Shown here: in pieces, positions 33,150-44,335 of the stretch
Position numbering within the stretch: position 1 is the stretch's first letter
Layout: each line of letters opens with the position of its first letter
DNA from: Diphasiastrum complanatum
Taxonomy: Eukaryota > Streptophyta > Lycopodiopsida > Lycopodiales > Lycopodiaceae
DNA length: 64,000 nt
Direction: 5' to 3'
Assembly: GCA_029204225.1 (NCBI GenBank)
Contig: CM055111.1
Location: 18,618,668 to 18,682,667 of the forward strand
Notes under the pieces: model-generated
The model's input: only the letters and a program-made list of their open reading frames with translations
The model's database searches: none
Told to the model about the DNA's origin: nothing
Made by a program: the position numbers and the translations under genes

Positions 33150-34037
33150 TCACTTATTTATTTGGTAGTTCATCATTATCATTTTCTACATCATTACGCG
33201 ACAAATTTACCAAACCAAATGAGTCTATCTCTAATTCTATCCAAATATCTCTTATAGCTTCATCATTAATAAGTTGATCTTCAAAAGCTAATGGCGACGG
33301 TTGCAACGAGTGAGACCAAGAAGGTGTGTCGCGTGTCGTTGATCCATCCGATGATGATGCATCACGCTCAACATCATCATTAGCTTGTGAAGCTTGCACA
33401 TGATCATCCTCCAAAAATGTGTTATTGAATCCATCATCACGATCTTGTTCATGAGGTGCATCAACTAGCAGCGCCATTTCCTCCACGACATCTCTATCTT
33501 CAAAACTTCTTTTACTTCTGAATCACGTACGACCATCTGGAACAATCGGGGTGAAAGACCACCTGTAATTGATCGATGTTACCATAAACATTGACTCGTA
33601 GTTAATATCCATAGCTTTGTCACAGCCTGTTGGGTATTACTATACACAATATACATTTTTTGCAGTACACTTAAAATCAACTGATTGATAACAAAAGAGC
33701 ATAGAAATCTTGAAGACATAGAAGAAATGTATCTGCTCACATGGTTGATGAAAAACAAATGTATCCCTTTGATCTGTCCAAAGCTTGGCAGATTCAATGG
33801 CATAATAACTACTCTCATCTCTGATAGTTGCATTGGGATCATTGCAAATAACTTTGAACCATTTGACATCAAATATGAAAAAGTTGAATTGTCTAAATCC
33901 AACTTCAAAGATGCCATTGATTGTCCCACAATAATCAAGTTGAGAAGAGAGTAAACTAGTGTCCGTTGTGCTTGCTCGACTCTCTTGGGTAAAATTTGCC
34001 ATGACTCCACAATCGTACGTATTTCTATTTTTGTCAA
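33150..34037 (-). pseudogene. CACTA (En/Spm) transposase remnant, DUF4216-like
   Basis: The frame 34002-33640 contains LDYCGTINGIFEVGF, then FIFDVKWFKV, then DTFVFHQPCEQIHFF. This spacing and wording is that of DUF4216, which sits near the C-terminus of plant TNP2-type CACTA transposases (typical wording: YYG-I-I-EL, F-C-W-V, DPFVLA-QA-QVFY). A shifted ORF, 33486-33154, is very acidic and fits the tail that often follows. The N-terminal transposase core, inverted repeats and target duplications are not seen. Confidence 0.55.
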
Positions 34038-34159
34038 TATGCTCTATACGAAAGTGTCATCCATGCGTCCACACAATGCATTGTATTTTTTGTACTGAAC
34101 GAAATGGAACTAAATGTCACAAGAACACATGTAGCATATATCCACGCATACCACAAGGA

Positions 34160-34620
34160 GGAGGCATGGGAAAAAAATTTCGCGTGGATAGGCATGGATA
34201 CGGTGCGTGGCTTATCCACGCATGGATGTTCCACGCAAGTGTCATTTCCAGTAGCAAATCGGTTAAATGTCGTGAAATTCAAACTGCGTGGATTATCCAC
34301 GCCAACTCCGACAACCGGCAGCCAGGCAAACCTCCGACACCCGGAGCCGGAAATGTGAATTTTTATTTCGCATGGATAATCAATGCCATAGTAAGATTTT
34401 TTTAAAAAAGGCTCGACTTTTGCGTGGATATTGCGTGGCAAATTATCCATGCGTGGATTATCCACATGAAATTTTTTCATCCACGTGAAATCCAGAGAGT
34501 TGGGGTCGTGGATACCGCGTGGATACAATTTTTTTTATCCACGCGGTATCCATGCGATTAAGTCTCTAGATTTTGCGTGGATTATCCACGTGTGGATAAT
34601 CCATGCAGATTTTTTTGACC
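34160..34620. repeat. Cluster of GTGGATA/TATCCAC palindromes
   Basis: At least eight short inverted repeats are built on the core GCGTGGAT-x-ATCCACGC. Exact examples are GCGTGGATTATCCACGC at 34286-34302 and GCGTGGCTTATCCACGC at 34205-34221. A perfect 17-bp stem with a 10-nt loop pairs 34509-34525 with 34536-34552. Two adjoining 16-bp palindromes lie at 34575-34606. It sits just upstream of the CACTA transposase remnant. Confidence 0.8.
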
Positions 34621-36990
34621 CAAAAAAGAAAACATTTGGTGCAAACCAAAATGTGGTTCGCTCCTAAACTAGAGGTCAACTTCCTTTTTCTGTTGTGTGT
34701 GAGAGAGAAAAAGAGAGTATAGATGGGAGTGAGGATAAGATGGGGATGAATGTGAGTGAGAAGATTGATAGTGTTTAGGATTTTTAGTTCATTGATGGAT
34801 GTTAATAGTATGTGTTTTGTGATCATATGTTTTAAGATCTTTTTAGTTTGTGATGTAGGCTTGGATATGAAAAATGAAAAAAGAGCTTTCACTGCAAAGG
34901 ATTGAAAGATCAAGTGCATGCAAAAGGAAAAGCAAAGATTAAAAACAATGGAGATACAATAGTAAAGGTAAATTCACATTTATTTTGATTCATTTGCCAT
35001 GCAAATCATGTGCTAAAATAGATACATTGCATTGAATTCATCAAAAGATACATTTGCATTCCATAGATGTGCAATAAATAGACTATACATTGCATTGAAT
35101 ACATCAATAAATACATTTGCATTCAATAGATGCACATTCAATAGACTATACATTTGCATTCATGACTTAAAAATATATGCATTCAAAAATTTTGCAAGAA
35201 TGATGTGGTGCCAAAACATTATATTGATTGATTTAAAAAAAAGTACATTGATGAGAGAATAAATTCTCCCTTCATACATTGCCTTCTACAAGGCCTTACA
35301 TTTAATATAAAAACTCTACTCATCATCGCTTCCTCCCTCCTTGCTTCCTTCGTCTTGTAGGTGTATGTTGGTGTCCACATCTTCAAACTCCCCTTTGCTC
35401 TCATTCATGTTGTCTTCCACATTTTGCTCCTCAATATTTTCCACATTTTCTTCCACATCACGAACGCTTGAAGTTGTAGAGCCTCTCTACAACATAAAAT
35501 CAAAGATTCAATTAAATTGAAATTAAACTTACTTGTAAACCACAAAGTAAACAATCGCAAAACAATAAAGGTTAAGAGTTTACGATTGGAAACAATCCAT
35601 GGAATTCCTTAAAAGCCTTAAGGCCGACATATCCATGATCATAACCTTGTTTGTACTACGCGGCGGTCGTGTCTTCCAAAATCACTAAGCTACATTCAAC
35701 AAAAAAACATAGTTTAGTAATAAAAAAAATTAACAATCTCACTATCATAATCTTTTCTAGATTTTATGAGAATATTTTATTGTAGGATTTTACATAAAAT
35801 ATATTTTTTAATATGATGGAACATAAAAAAATCAATTCAAAAATCATTATGGTAGTATTTAATTGTTAAAACTAGTTTTATATTGTTATAAATTTTATTT
35901 TTCTTGAGATTTGACATACAAGACAAAATCAGGAGATAAGAAATAGTACATATTATTATTAAACAAGTAATTTGACAAGTTTTTTAAGATTTTATGACAT
36001 AATATTATGTCAAATCGGTAGCAATGTTACTAGAATATTAGATTTACATTAAGCATAACTTGAATATACATGGATTAGATGTTGGCATGTCTTTAACAAA
36101 TTTTATTATATTTGTTCAGTACATACAGTCTCATAATGATTACTTATGATGTGGTATAGAGTAGTTGGCTACTGTGTGTATATGTCATCGATGATGTTAT
36201 CATCATCATATAGCGATTCATCTCATGATCGCAATAGCAGGTATATATTGTTATTGATATTGACATCAATTGCACTTTAATTGTTATTTGAATATGAGTG
36301 TATAATTTTTCTTGCAAATTTATTCTTACAATGACATTTGATTGGAATTATGAATTCTAGGGAAATTATCGTACCTCCACATGATTTGGAGAAAAGATAA
36401 AAATTGAGCTCTATCACAGAAAAAAGGAACAAGCAAGACTAAAGTACAATGAACAACTATTGATTGGTTCATCTTCAAGCTCTTTCATCAGTCGACGTAG
36501 ACCGCCTATTGATCCATCACATGTATGTATATTGATTTATGTCATAATGTTTTTATTTGTAATAGTGATGTACTGTGATTTGGTTGAGGATTGCGATACA
36601 GTATATTGCCCTTTGGAAAGACAAGACACCACTCCATCACAAATGAAGGTTGCAAATGTACTAAATGTACAAAGACTATTTTGTCAATTTTCACTTGAAT
36701 GACACTGAAAGAATTTGTGCGATTTGCAATTGGATTATTGGACCAGTTCCAACCAAAATATGATGAGTAGATACCATGCACATGTGCACAATGCACAAGC
36801 CTTAGGATTCTGACAAGGAGGATTGTCAACGATCATATTTGGGCCAATGGAGTGCACACAGAGAATCCAAGAGTATGAGAGATAAACTCTTTAAAGTTTT
36901 TTTTGGAAATGCTTTAATCTTTGACCCTTATGACACTTCAAGGTTTGGCCAATAAATATTGATCAATAGGATGAATGCCACGATACTTTG
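34621..36990. other. No recognised gene
   Basis: Very AT-rich. A loose ATACATTTGCATTCAATAGATG-like word recurs between about 34980 and 35180. No coding motif seen. Confidence 0.4.
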
Positions 36991-37155
36991 AAGTTAATCT
37001 CTCACTTGCTTCTAAAAGGAAAAATCCAAATAGAATAATTAGATGAAGTTAATCTCTCACTTGCTTCTAAAAGGAAAAATCCAAATAGAATGATTATATG
37101 AAGTTAATCTCTCACTTGCTTCTAAAAGAAAAAATCCAAATAGAATGATTAGATG
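36991..37155 (+). repeat. Three 55-bp tandem repeats
   Basis: Units start AAGTTAATCTCTCACTTGCT at 36991, 37046 and 37101 with only one or two differences each. Confidence 0.95.
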
Positions 37156-37213
37156 TAGTTTATCTTGATTTCCATATCCAATCATCCGTAATAGACTCAT
37201 TCACGTCCGCGCA

Positions 37214-37333
<120 letters not shown>

Positions 37334-37770
37334 GGGGAAAGTCGGCATTCTTAAGGAATGGAACCGGCATCTTTTCCCCAAAATCGACAACTACAAAATT
37401 TTGCAGGATATTTTACGTGATAAATTTGAAATTTTATAGAGGAAAACCGGCAAGTAGAAGCATATTCCTTGTCAGTAGCCAAAATACTCCTTAAGATATG
37501 GGATTTTTGAGGGAAACCTCAGAAAAGTTTCCCGAACACTGGAGAGAGAGAGTTAAAAGTAACCTACACTCCCAATTATAGGAAGGTGTGAAGCCATTGT
37601 TTTCTTCTATTAAAGGCGTGGTTCAAATGTTTTTGTTGGAAGATGAGTTCCAAAAAAAAGCCCAAACGCCGCAGGGAGGGAGCATGTGGTGACATTTTGG
37701 AGTAGGATATAATTGTGTGATTCCGGAGTTTTGATTAGCACTCTATAATGTTCTCATGAAGTGTGTTTAG

Positions 37771-37855
37771 GGTGTGTGTGTGTGTGTGTGTGTGCGTGTC
37801 TGTGTTTCATGCTACCGGTTTACAATTTGTGTTATATATTAATTTATGTTTCATG

Positions 37856-37951
<96 letters not shown>
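37771..37951 (+). repeat. (GT)n and (GA)n microsatellites
   Basis: GT repeat at 37771-37795 and a 93-bp GA repeat at 37859-37951, about 60 bp apart. Confidence 0.95.
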
Positions 37952-37953
<2 letters not shown>

Positions 37954-37981
37954 TGATACATCTAACATTTTCAACTTTTGC

Positions 37982-39004
37982 AAAAGAAGGAACATAAGTT
38001 GGTTTCAAGGAAAAGAGTTGCAAGAGAGATCGAGAATATTATTGATAGGATAAATCACATGAATATTGATTTTGGATCTTCATTGGCCTTAGATGATGCT
38101 CTTGTTGATGATGACCCCTTGCATGATATAATTACTTCATGAATGCCTTGTGATTCAATCCATGTCTCCAAATCTCTTTAACATTCTTACCACCCAACCA
38201 CACCTATCCTAGAAGTTGCACATGAGTCCTCCACGATGCTCCACGTGGATTCCACAAACTCGACTACCCTTTAAAAAGGAGAACACGTCTTGGACGTACT
38301 ATGACTAGTTTGAAAGATAATTGCAAATTTCTACGCACTGTTGATGTGTCAAAAGACATTCTAGGTTCTTTGTCTTATCTTCCTCTTCCACCTAGCTTGC
38401 AACCATTAATAAAAACTTTCATTAGAAGTAGATATTCATGTTGGCCACTCCAATCACCATTACCATTAAATGGAATTTATGTATTGGGGTCGAATGTACA
38501 GGATCATGCCTAGTGAACACTTTCCTGAGGCTGGTTTGGGCCTTTTTGCATTGATAGTATTGAGGTCCCTCAAAATAGTGTTGTGACATTGATGCCATAT
38601 GCAGGACATCAATACAATTGGGGTGATTGGCATGCTTTGTGTCATCACCAATGGAGGATGCAAGCATATGGCTTGAATTCAAATGCTTGTTCTTTAGAGG
38701 AGCAACGCATGCAAGGAGGCAACATCTCAAGGGCAAATTGTACATACATTGATGGACATCCAAATGTGCATGGAAACATTGCTGCATATATAAATAGTTT
38801 CAATGGCCACCCTCTATTGATAAATTGTGATTTCTAAGAATGCACCAATGAAAAAGAAGAATGTTTTACTAGGAATGTAAAGGGCACTTATGTAATGGTC
38901 TGTGCCACTAGATCTATTAGGTTTGGGGAGGAATTGTTCATCAAGTATAGTTTCAACCATCCTCTATCCAAATGTTTGCAAAAGATAATAAGTCAAATGT
39001 GAAG
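37982..39004 (+). pseudogene. SET-domain protein pseudogene
   Basis: From 38505 the sequence reads EAGLGLFA in one frame, then after a frameshift IEVPQNSVVTLMPYAG, then YIDG...GNIAAYINS, a short gap, INCDF, an in-frame TAA, and finally CATRSIRFGEELFIKYSF at about 38900-38960. These are the ordered core motifs of a SET lysine-methyltransferase domain: the GLGLFA start, the GN-x-A-x-x-IN-x-S and NC block that shapes the pseudoknot, and the ATR-x-I-x-x-GEEL-x-x-x-Y end. A basic and acidic region upstream (37982-38141 and 38268-38513) may be its N-terminal part. One stop and at least one frameshift show it is dead. No post-SET cysteines are visible. Confidence 0.6.
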
Positions 39005-39361
39005 ATTTAAATTTTGTTGATATGCAGAGATGTATAATCCATGCATCTTGTATTTGGTTTGTGTCATTGAATATGTCAAATGTTAGGAGCATTATTTGTC
39101 GTTTGTCTAGATGTTTACATAAGATAATAAGTGAAAGCTAATGAATGTGAAATCCATAAATATGTAAATATGTAGAAGCGTGCAATTCTTTGAGTCCATT
39201 GAATATTAACAAGTTGAAAAGAAAAATGGTCTAATAGATACATTGGTATGTTCATACTTTTTAAACAAAGAGGTAATTTATATTCATATGCAACATTTAT
39301 CAATTATTGGAAGGAAATGTTTATCAAGCATTATTTCAAACTACTTCTTGTTATTTTGGTA

Positions 39362-40452
39362 TATAGGATTCTTCATCCTCATTTAGCGTTGGAGACAATA
39401 ATCCTCGTAATGGTCGACGTAGATGACGAATGCAATACAACGGTCCTCATATAAAGCAATTACCTCGTCGTCTATGTCAAGACTTAAAAGAGATGATGGA
39501 AATTGATGAGCACATTAATCAAGAGACTAATGCATCTGAATCTAGCTCATCTAGATCTACTTCTTCACAAACAAATTCCAACGATGAAAATGAGCTTCCA
39601 ATGGTCAAGTTAAATGGAGCACTAAGAAGTATATATGGCTTACATCCTCAATATCGGAGTATTATACAAAACTATCTACAAACTACTTCTCTCCAGCCTG
39701 GGTTTCGATTAAGGGAAACTATGGAATATGTTTTGAAGTACGAGCAACGAGAACAAAGGCCTAAGATGAAAGCTGAAAGGAAAGAAGAACAATCTAGGTG
39801 GTTTGAGAAAATGAAGATGCGAATTCAGAACTTAGTGAGTGTATATACTAAAGCATCAACAGATGGACAATGGGAAGGAAAGGGAAGAAACTTATGAAGA
39901 TGAAGATGATCCTAACAATGAGTCTAATGAGCAAAGTGACAACGACAAAGCGGATGAGCGAAGCAAGGACAATGATTCGGATGAGCAAAGCGACAATAAA
40001 AGTCAAGTCCCAGATCCAGATATAGTTGCAGACAACAAAAGTCCAATTCAAGATTCGGACCAAGTTGCAACAGCAGATGGTAAAAATCAGGATGTGAAGA
40101 TAATTGAACATCCTTTTGAGTTTAACTTCAACCATCAAACTCTCGAACTTGACCTACATCGATGCATTCATCTGGTGAATGATCAAGCAACTATGGGTCA
40201 TCAAAATGAGAAGATTGTTATGCTCAAAGAAAGTCGATCAAGACGTTCACCAAAATTTCAGAATGAGGACTATATGGCACCGGTATTCCATGGCTTGGAA
40301 TTGAGTGGCTATTTAAAGGATCCGCGATCTGCGAACCAATTCAATTTGATTTGGGAGCCTTTGAGAATATTTTTATTTTTGACAACAATCTAATGGAGTA
40401 TGAGGTATTCAACAACGATATTGTCAACAATGAAGAGATTTCATTATTCCAT
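39362..40452 (+). pseudogene. Unrecognised acidic/low-complexity gene remnant
   Basis: Two ORFs in different frames (39430-39897 and 39839-40393) plus a third frame to 40452 give a continuous protein-like pattern. It has a serine-rich stretch, a charged helical part (REQRPKMKAERKEEQSRW), then a long Asp/Glu/Ser/Asn-rich region (near 39890-40090) and an HPFEFNF segment. A possible acceptor (CTCATTTAG) precedes it. It follows the SET remnant by about 360 bp on the same strand and could be part of the same former gene. No domain recognised. Confidence 0.3.
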
Positions 40453-40581
40453 ATAATCTAACTTGTATCAATACCTTGGATTATTGTTCAATGCCTCATA
40501 ACTTCAGTTGGAGAACCCTATTCCCAGAGATTCTCTAGAACTCAATAGCCAATATGTAATTCACGTGCATATTTAGCATGT

Positions 40582-41274
40582 ATGGATGTGAAGAAATATT
40601 GGGAATATTCTCTCAGTCAACCAATACTCTATAGGAAGCTGATTTTAAAATATGCCATCAATCTATATCAGTTTCTTTGGAGAAGTTCGCATTGCTCAAT
40701 CGATACTAACTCAGTGAATCTTTCATTCAATAATGTCAACAATGATTGTTCATCAATGGTTATTTGGAACAATCGAAACATCAAATCCTTGGTTCAACTT
40801 TGGAATGTATTTTCACTATTTGGGATTGATGCTTCAACAATTTATATGGGCAACTGCAAATTTTATATTTCAAAACGAGAGTCCATTTTAGAGATCAATC
40901 AGGTCGAATATCTACAACCACCTATGAATGAGGTATTGACCAAATTTGAAGAAATATATTGTGGTCAAGAGTATGCCCAGAGACATGTGTCAATATTTAT
41001 GCCGACTACTTCATTTGGAGCATTTATATACGAACATCAATTCATGACTACCATTTTTTATGAAAGAGTTGTACAAGCAATATGGATCTTTCATCAGCCT
41101 CTTCTTCGACCATTATTTTTCCCCAATGGAAAAGCAAATTGCAGACCTTCAACAAGCACTTTTCAATTTAGGTACCTACTACCATGTGTCTCAGATTTAG
41201 TAGACCCCCTCCATCATACTCTCACATTTTCACTTTTACCTTTGTATCATTGCTACCCACCATTGATTTTTTGA
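40582..41274 (+). CDS. Hypothetical ORF, 230 codons
   Basis: An open frame with aromatic-rich content (MDVKKYWEYSLSQ, later IYMGNCKFYISKRESILEI). I recognise no domain. The last 60 residues look like translated noncoding sequence. It is on the same strand as the SET remnant and the acidic ORFs and may be the end of that locus. Confidence 0.25.
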   Translation: MDVKKYWEYSLSQPILYRKLILKYAINLYQFLWRSSHCSIDTNSVNLSFNNVNNDCSSMVIWNNRNIKSLVQLWNVFSLFGIDASTIYMGNCKFYISKRESILEINQVEYLQPPMNEVLTKFEEIYCGQEYAQRHVSIFMPTTSFGAFIYEHQFMTTIFYERVVQAIWIFHQPLLRPLFFPNGKANCRPSTSTFQFRYLLPCVSDLVDPLHHTLTFSLLPLYHCYPPLIF

Positions 41275-41889
41275 CACTTGGCAAAAGGTGAATCTAGCTC
41301 CTAATTTCTTGTGAATATAATATATGTAATCCAATTAAAGATTGACACTTCAGCACAACTAGCCCATGTGCCTAATTTTTAAAGCTCTCTGAAGGGCTAG
41401 AATTTAATCATTTTAGTCTCTGACCGTTAGTTTTTTTGACACGTCATGAAAATTTAAAATTTCTTTGTCATTTGTATACTTCCATCAAAAGATTTGCATT
41501 GGTATTAAGGTTCAAAGTGGCATTTGGCCTTGACTTGCATTTATGTTTGGCGGTTCCATTCTTTGAGTTGCCAGTCCTCTTCCAAGTGACATACTAGAGC
41601 AATCTTGGGTCAAAATTGACCGTTTCTAAAAGGCAAAGAGATTTTTCTATTAGTCATAATATTGATAAGTACATTAAAATGTTGGATTGTTCTACTATCA
41701 AAATTGATTCATTTGAATAATCGATCCTTAATCTAGATCTATTCATTATCCAGTTTTGTATTTTTATTCGTGTTTCTACACAATCTATAGAAATACTCGG
41801 GAATCGCTCAATAGGTGGCTCCGACATATCGGATAAGGCTAAAAGCATGGTTTGGTGGTATAACATAGACTTTCAAGGACACTACCTTT

Positions 41890-42300
41890 TTTGGGTAGAA
41901 ATCTATTTACGTTTTCTATTGGAGGAGAGATCCATTGTAGTCAGCTTGGACATGTTATGAAATTCTGCCTTGAGCGACAAAAAGGCGCAGCTCAATTGAT
42001 TGAGATGTTAGGTAAAGAAAATCTTAAGCTAGAAATCAATATAGTTAATTGTGAGTGCGATTGTTCTCTTAGTACTACCTCATTCTTGCCAAATGATTTA
42101 TTTCATTTGAAAGGCACTATAAATGGACATGAAGTTAGTATTTTAGTGGACAGTGGATCTACTCATAATTTTCTTAACTCTAGTCTTGTGTAAAAACTCG
42201 GCCTCAAAACTGAAGTCAGTAACCATAGATATTGAGTATATCTAGCTTCAGGTGCAGAGTTGGAAACATGAGATGCTAAAGTTCCAAGGCTCTCTATAAC
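41890..42300 (+). pseudogene. Ty3/gypsy gag-protease fragment
   Basis: A partial zinc knuckle (CSQLGHVMKFC, fitting CX4HX4C) is followed by the aspartic protease block LKGTINGHEVSILVDSGSTHNFL, here split across the motif FHLKGTINGHEV and VDSGSTHNFLNSSLV, then KLGLKTEV after a stop at about 42190. The DSG active site is intact. It is typical of plant gypsy elements. No RT follows; the sequence turns into a copia RNase H scrap. Confidence 0.7.
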
Positions 42301-42329
42301 AATCTATTGTGACAATTCCTACAACAATC

Positions 42330-43440
42330 TATTGTGACAATCAAAGCACAATAGCGTTATCTCTCAATCCAAGATTTGACTCTCAAAGGAAACATATTGA
42401 AAACATGTATTATTACTTTAGAGAGAAAGTGTATAGCAAGGAAGTAGCATTGGTTTTTTACAAATGTTAGCATCTATGCTAACACACACAAAAAACAAAA
42501 AAAGAGAAATAAAACTCCGTGGCATGTGTTTTGTAAGTTCACGTATGAGTGCCCGTTAATAAATTTCCATCGTGGCATGTGTTTTGTAAGCCCATGAGTA
42601 GAAGCTTAAATAATAATAAAAAAGCTTAAACTTAGATTTAGAACTGACTTAGGAAACCTAAGTTTAGAAATATGTTGTCTTAAGTTTTTCTAAGTTCATA
42701 AGTTTTGAGGTTCTAAATCCTAAGTTAGAAGTTCTAGAAAGGCTAGAAATAGATTAGTCCCATATGTTAGTGGATACTTATGCAAGACCCTCCTTGCCGT
42801 AAAAGGAGAGTTATTTGTCTTGTAGATAACACTTTTGAGATTATGCTAATCTCTCTTGAGATTATCTTGCTATTTCACTTGTGTTCCCATTGGAAGGTGC
42901 ATAGCTCGAGGGAAGGTGCTCAGGCCTCCTCTTGCCTCCTTTCATTGGTTCTTTTATTGTGGCATGTTAATTTATTGATGTTTAGTTTAGCCGCAATCTA
43001 TTATTTCAATCCCTTTGGGTGTTAATTTAGAATCTAGCTTAATCACCTTGCTAGTTGGGGAAGCCTTAGTAAGGTTTTGTTTCTTGTCCTCTTAGTTAGT
43101 TTCATTTCTATTTCGAGCACTAGTTGGATAATCCGTAGTGCTTCCATCATTGTTTTCTATTTCCGCATTTCCGTTTGAAGCTTGGTAGAAACTTAGAAAG
43201 TGGACGATCCTCTCTATACTACACCACATCGTGAGTAGATCTAGCCAAACATTCACAAATCAGATTTAATTCCAACAGCAGAACACACTACATGGCAGCA
43301 GATTACTTCACAAAGGCTCTATCCAAGGAGCAACATCTCAGATTTAATGATATGTTAAATCTGCAGATGACTCAGGCCGACAATTCGGAGTCGGCCGACA
43401 AATCTGAGGCAGCCAACAATTCAGACCTTAACATTTTTCA
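42330..43440 (+). pseudogene. Copia family D RNase H and pol end, split
   Basis: The first part (42330-42462) reads YCDNQSTIALSLNPRF and YYFREKVYSKEVAL. The second (43284-43440) reads MAADYFTKALSKEQHLRF, the standard end of copia pol. About 810 bp of unrelated DNA lies between them. After the second part comes LTR-like sequence with repeated ACCTTCG words. Confidence 0.65.
42465..43277. mobile_element. Possible solo LTR inserted in copia D pol
   Basis: Starts TGTTAGCATCTATGCTAACA (itself a palindrome) and ends TTCCAACA, LTR-like termini, at the point where copia D pol is split. Length about 813 bp with no long ORF. I could not find a convincing target duplication, so the assignment is tentative. 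Confidence 0.3.
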
Positions 43441-43670
43441 CCTTTGCGAATTTTTGTGTCTTGACCATTTCTAGGCACCTTCGTCTTTTTTGCGCCTTCG
43501 GGATTTTTGCACCTGAACCGTTGTAAGGAACCTTCGTATTTTTATGCCTTCACTTTTTGGGGAACCTTCGGGATTTGCATGCCTTCACTGTTCAAAGGCA
43601 CTTTCGGATTTTTCGGTTTTTTTCAACAGTGGCAAACGGATGTCGCCAACTTATCATAAACCCTAAAAAT
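43441..43670 (+). repeat. Copia D 3' LTR, left part, split by C1
   Basis: Follows the pol end of copia D. Words such as CACCTTCG and GGGATTTTTGCAC recur. It is interrupted by element C1 at 43671 and probably resumes at 49532 (TATATAAACTAG near 49650) to about 49860. The LTR boundaries are inferred from position only. Confidence 0.4.
43666..43670 (+). repeat. C1 target-site duplication, left (AAAAT)
   Basis: AAAAT directly precedes the 5' LTR; the same five bases follow the 3' LTR at 49532-49536. Confidence 0.9.
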
Positions 43671-43954
43671 TGTGAAAAATTGTCAACTAGTAGTATTTTC
43701 CTAACTTGAGATTTTGTAGGCCTATGGCCAAATAAAAGTTAGAGATAGGTTCATACATGTATGTAGAGGCCCAAAGTATGTGTACACTACTTTTGAGGTC
43801 ACATTAATTAGAGGAGGTCGAGTGTGGAGCTCTTCTATTGGCTCATAATTTGGTGCATTCCTATTTGACCAAATTTCTAGGTATATGGGTGAATCCTATT
43901 GGACCCCAATTTTAGCCTATCATAAGACAAGTGGCCAAGAGGCACTATGGCTGC

Positions 43955-43962
43955 TATAAATA
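43955..43962 (+). promoter_or_regulatory. TATA box of C1 LTR
   Basis: TATAAATA, 284 bp into the LTR, in a TGCTATAAATAGCC context. The same box lies at 49163 in the 3' LTR. It would start genomic RNA synthesis within the LTR. Confidence 0.7.
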
Positions 43963-44108
43963 GCCATCTCCACGAGTATGTACACATCTCATTTTCATTC
44001 TATTGAATGAATGTTATGCTCTTTGAAGATCCATCTTCTTCTCTCTCACTTTTTTGTTCATATCTTGCATTCTAGCCACTAGAATTGTGATTTCTTTGTT
44101 GCTATGGC

Positions 44109-44122
44109 TTCACACGTGTGAA
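44109..44122 (+). promoter_or_regulatory. G-box palindrome TTCACACGTGTGAA
   Basis: A perfect 14-bp palindrome with a CACGTG core, a site type bound by plant bZIP and bHLH factors. The identical 14-mer occurs in the otherwise different C2 LTRs. It lies downstream of the TATA box here. Confidence 0.6.
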
Positions 44123-44323
44123 ATGCAGGTTGTAGGCTCTGAAGTACGGACAGGGACAGCAAGTTTCTGTTTGTGGAAGCTTATGATCAGATTTTGATGT
44201 TTAGTTGATGTTTAGTATGCTTAACATCACAATTTCTATCATTTTTTCAATCTAGATGTGCATAACTTCCATGGCCAAGATCTTTATGAAACTTTAGCAT
44301 CTTTTGGATCTGAGTTTTTCACA

Positions 44324-44335
44324 TGGTATCAGAGC
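44324..44335 (+). promoter_or_regulatory. C1 primer-binding site
   Basis: TGGTATCAGAGC immediately after the 5' LTR, complementary to initiator tRNA-Met. Confidence 0.95.

Larger units (their letters stand above)
43671..44323 (+). repeat. C1 5' LTR
   Basis: Starts TGTGAAAAATTG and ends TTTTTCACA. The terminal inverted bases are TGTGA and TCACA. Contains a TATA box at 43955 and the palindrome TTCACACGTGTGAA at 44109. Confidence 0.95.

Noticed and set aside
34034-34528. 164-codon minus-strand ORF
   Set aside because: It is made of the palindrome cluster read in one frame; its repeated HVDNP-like words come from the DNA repeats.
34160-34620. CRISPR-like array
   Set aside because: The repeats are palindromic, irregularly spaced and unequal, in plant DNA. 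No regular spacers or cas genes.
38268-38330. KRRTRLGR motif near the SET remnant as a fourth family X copy
   Set aside because: Only a short basic word resembles the family X segment; no other family X motif follows.
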